42,171 bases of DNA from Poriferisodalis sp964484385. GTDB lineage: Bacteria; Actinomycetota; Acidimicrobiia; Acidimicrobiales; Poriferisodalaceae. The notes beneath the pieces are model-generated. The model did no database searches. It was given only the letters and a program-made list of their open reading frames with translations, and was not told the origin of the DNA. Positions within the stretch are counted from its first letter, which is position 1. Every line of letters starts with the position of its first letter. Both the position numbers and the translations under genes were made by a program. Below, piece after piece: positions 40,685 to 42,171 of this stretch. The stretch lies in contig CAZAFV010000022.1 of NCBI GenBank assembly GCA_964484385.1, forward strand, positions 1 to 42,171. Reading direction: 5' to 3'.

Positions 40685-41914
40685 ATGACTATGCACGACG
40701 AGGCCAGTCCGGAGACTGCCCTTGATGACACCATCGAAGCCGGCGGGTTCGACCGGAGATCGTTCCTCAAGGCCGGTCTCGGCGTAGCAGGATTCGCAGC
40801 GGCAGCAACGGTGCTCAACGCCTGCAGTTCCGACGACGGGGACACCGCAGCGACGACCGAAGGCCCCGCCGCAACCGACGCGCCGGCCACATCGGTGGCG
40901 CTCACCCAGGACGGCCCCGAGATCGAGTGGGAGATGGCGACGAGCTGGCCCGCTGCGCTGGTGACCCTGTTCGGGTCAGCCCAGCACTTCGCCGAGCAGG
41001 TGAGCCGTCTCACCGGCGGCAGGTTCAAGATCAATCCGCGGCCGGCCGGCGAGATCGTGGGCGGCCTCGAAGTGCTGCCCACCGTGCGCGATGTCGGCGT
41101 GCAGTCTGGCCACACGGCGTCGTACTACTACGTGGGCCTCAGCCCCGTGCAGCAGTTCGGCACTGCGGTCCCGTTCGGGCTGACCCAGCGCCAGCAGAAT
41201 GCCTGGCTGTACAGAGGCGGCGGCCTCGACATGCTCAACGAGTTCTACGCCGAGGAGCACGGGGTGATCGCCTTCCCCGCCGGCGGCACCGGCTGCCAGA
41301 TGGGCGGCTGGTTCACCAAGGAGCTCAACTCGGTCGGCGACCTGCAGGGCCTGAAGATGCGGATCCCCGGCCTCGCGGGGCGGGTCCTCGAGAATCTGGG
41401 CGGCGAGCAGGTCACCTTGGCCGGCGGCGAGATCCTGCCGGCGATCCAGCAGGGCGCGATCGACGGTGCCGAGTTCGTGGGTCCCACCGACGACCTCATC
41501 CTGGGCCTCGACCAGTTCGCCGGCGAGCTGTTCTACTACCACCCCGGCTGGTGGGAGCCCGGCACTGCCGTGGAGGTGCAGTTCCCGCTGTCGTTGTGGA
41601 ACGACTTGCCTGCGGAGTACCAGGCGGCGATCGAGATCGCTGCGGCGGCGACGAACATCAACACGATCGCCGACTACGACGTGCGCAACCAGGCCGACCT
41701 GCAGCGCGTGAAGGAGTTCGCCGACATCCGGCAGTTCCCCGACGACATGATGGCGGCGTTCAAGGAAGAGACCGAGAACGTGCTGGACGCTGTGGCGGCG
41801 GACGATGCTCGCTTCGCCGCCATCTTGGGGCCGTGGCGGGAGTTCCGTGACGGCATCGCCGAGTGGCACGGCCTGGCGGAGCGTTCCTTCCTGGACCAGC
41901 AGACGCAGATCTAG
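40685..41914 (+). CDS. TRAP transporter substrate-binding lipoprotein, TakP-like (Tat-exported)
   Basis: The 409-residue protein has a twin-arginine signal (DRRSFLKAGLGVAGFAAAA) ending in the lipobox VLNAC, followed by a low-complexity linker. It is therefore probably exported folded and anchored as a lipoprotein, as expected for a monoderm. The mature part resembles the TakP/FcbT1 group: KMRIPGLAGRVLENLGGEQV, GGEILPAIQQGAIDGAEFVGPTDD and FYYHPGWWEPG. TakP binds 2-oxo acids such as pyruvate; related proteins bind lactate or aromatic acids. Where TakP has EW before VGP this protein has EF. A GGGGAGG ribosome-binding site lies 8 nt before the ATG; the frame is open upstream only as a shadow of dctM. 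Confidence 0.9.
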   Translation: MTMHDEASPETALDDTIEAGGFDRRSFLKAGLGVAGFAAAATVLNACSSDDGDTAATTEGPAATDAPATSVALTQDGPEIEWEMATSWPAALVTLFGSAQHFAEQVSRLTGGRFKINPRPAGEIVGGLEVLPTVRDVGVQSGHTASYYYVGLSPVQQFGTAVPFGLTQRQQNAWLYRGGGLDMLNEFYAEEHGVIAFPAGGTGCQMGGWFTKELNSVGDLQGLKMRIPGLAGRVLENLGGEQVTLAGGEILPAIQQGAIDGAEFVGPTDDLILGLDQFAGELFYYHPGWWEPGTAVEVQFPLSLWNDLPAEYQAAIEIAAAATNINTIADYDVRNQADLQRVKEFADIRQFPDDMMAAFKEETENVLDAVAADDARFAAILGPWREFRDGIAEWHGLAERSFLDQQTQI

Positions 41915-41954
41915 CCGGACCTCACCGGGTTTCGCCGCCTGCCCGCGCGGCTCC

Positions 41955-41960
41955 TACACT
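41955..41960 (+). promoter_or_regulatory. Possible -10 element for the last gene
   Basis: TACACT lies about 45 nt upstream of an ATG at 42004 that has GGGAGG (41988-41993) before it. Confidence 0.3.
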
Positions 41961-42029
41961 GAGTTGACCAGCATGGTGTTGGTGTTCGGGAGGTTTTGCC
42001 GACATGGCCACGTACTGCGGAACTCGGTA

Positions 42030-42042
42030 CCCCCCCCCCCCC
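42030..42042. repeat. 13-C homopolymer tract
   Basis: A run of 13 C bases between a GGGAGG-preceded ATG (42004) and a signal-peptide gene (42065). Its length sets the frame of the upstream start relative to the downstream gene. It could also be a sequencing or assembly error. Confidence 0.85.
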
Positions 42043-42064
42043 GATTTTCGTGGGGAGCACTGTG

Positions 42065-42171
42065 ATGAGACGGAGCTTTCTCCTGGGGCTTGCGCTGCTG
42101 CTGGCGGCGGTGCTGCTCTCCCAGCAGGCTGCGCCGGTCGCCGCGCAGGGCGCGCGTATTCCTATTCTGGT
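42065..42171 (+). CDS. Secreted protein, N-terminus only (window edge)
   Basis: The last 107 bases encode MRRSFLLGLALLLAAVLLSQQAAPVAAQGARIPILV, a typical Sec signal peptide with a basic start, hydrophobic core and a VAAQ-type cleavage region. The frame is open to the window edge. The ATG has GGGGAG about 8 nt upstream, and a GTG just before it is in frame. What the mature protein is cannot be told. Confidence 0.65.
   Translation, partial: MRRSFLLGLALLLAAVLLSQQAAPVAAQGARIPIL

Overview
The window is GC-rich bacterial DNA with short intergenic gaps, frequent GTG starts and many 4-bp stop/start overlaps. Gene content fits a marine or host-associated actinobacterium, most likely of class Acidimicrobiia. 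The pointers are a DUF5317 membrane protein, an actinobacterial-type valyl-tRNA synthetase, CWB2 cell-wall repeats, two CaiB/BaiF CoA transferases, two crotonases, a phenylacetyl-CoA epoxidase cluster and a TRAP transporter. The class assignment is inference; no rRNA or tRNA gene was seen. There is one assembly gap (10 N at 19197-19206), and neither window edge is a natural gene boundary.

Layout. 1-5220 (minus): a System I cytochrome c maturation operon, ccmA-ccmB-ccmC-ccmD-ccmE-ccmF followed by a truncated CcmG/TlpA-like thioredoxin; ccmD is only 55 codons long. 5251-8496: a stand-alone biotinyl carrier protein, the DUF5317 protein, a small membrane protein, a CoA transferase and an unrecognised small membrane protein. 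8698-18638: valS, an MscS channel, two crotonases, rsgA, an orphan family-5 solute-binding lipoprotein and rmuC. 18668-21030: a molybdopterin-binding xanthine dehydrogenase/CoxL-family subunit split by the gap, which can be reassembled by eye. 21199-23799: paaA-paaD-paaB-paaC, every junction an ATGA overlap, with paaE absent. 23863-28833: a 1656-residue secreted protein with three CWB2 repeats and twelve fibronectin type III domains. 28898-31029: a methylthioadenosine/SAH deaminase and a methylthio-nucleoside phosphorylase, overlapping. 31096-33949: LivH- and LivM-type permeases plus a methyltransferase. 34002-38109: an SDR, a second CoA transferase, a USP-like/receiver fusion and an acyl-CoA thioesterase. 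38192-41914: a complete DctQ-DctM-DctP TRAP system with a TakP-like Tat lipoprotein. 42065 to the end: the start of a secreted protein just downstream of a 13-C tract. No stretch longer than about 300 bases lacks a gene.

How the parts fit. The metabolic theme is aerobic catabolism of CoA thioesters and organic acids: CoA transferases, crotonases, an SDR, a thioesterase and the ring epoxidase, served by uptake systems (TRAP, Liv-type, a family-5 binding protein) and by cytochrome c assembly for respiration.

A recurring signal ties the window together. A TAGnnT-like -10 hexamer (match to TAnnnT) lies 6-9 nt upstream of many start codons that lack a Shine-Dalgarno sequence, which points to widespread leaderless transcription and helps fix several starts. 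The most unusual items are the 30-bp hairpin repeats at both ends of paaD, the poly-C tract whose length would decide whether an upstream start is fused to a signal peptide, a cysteine pair in the same place in all twelve FN3 domains, and the USP-like/receiver fusion.
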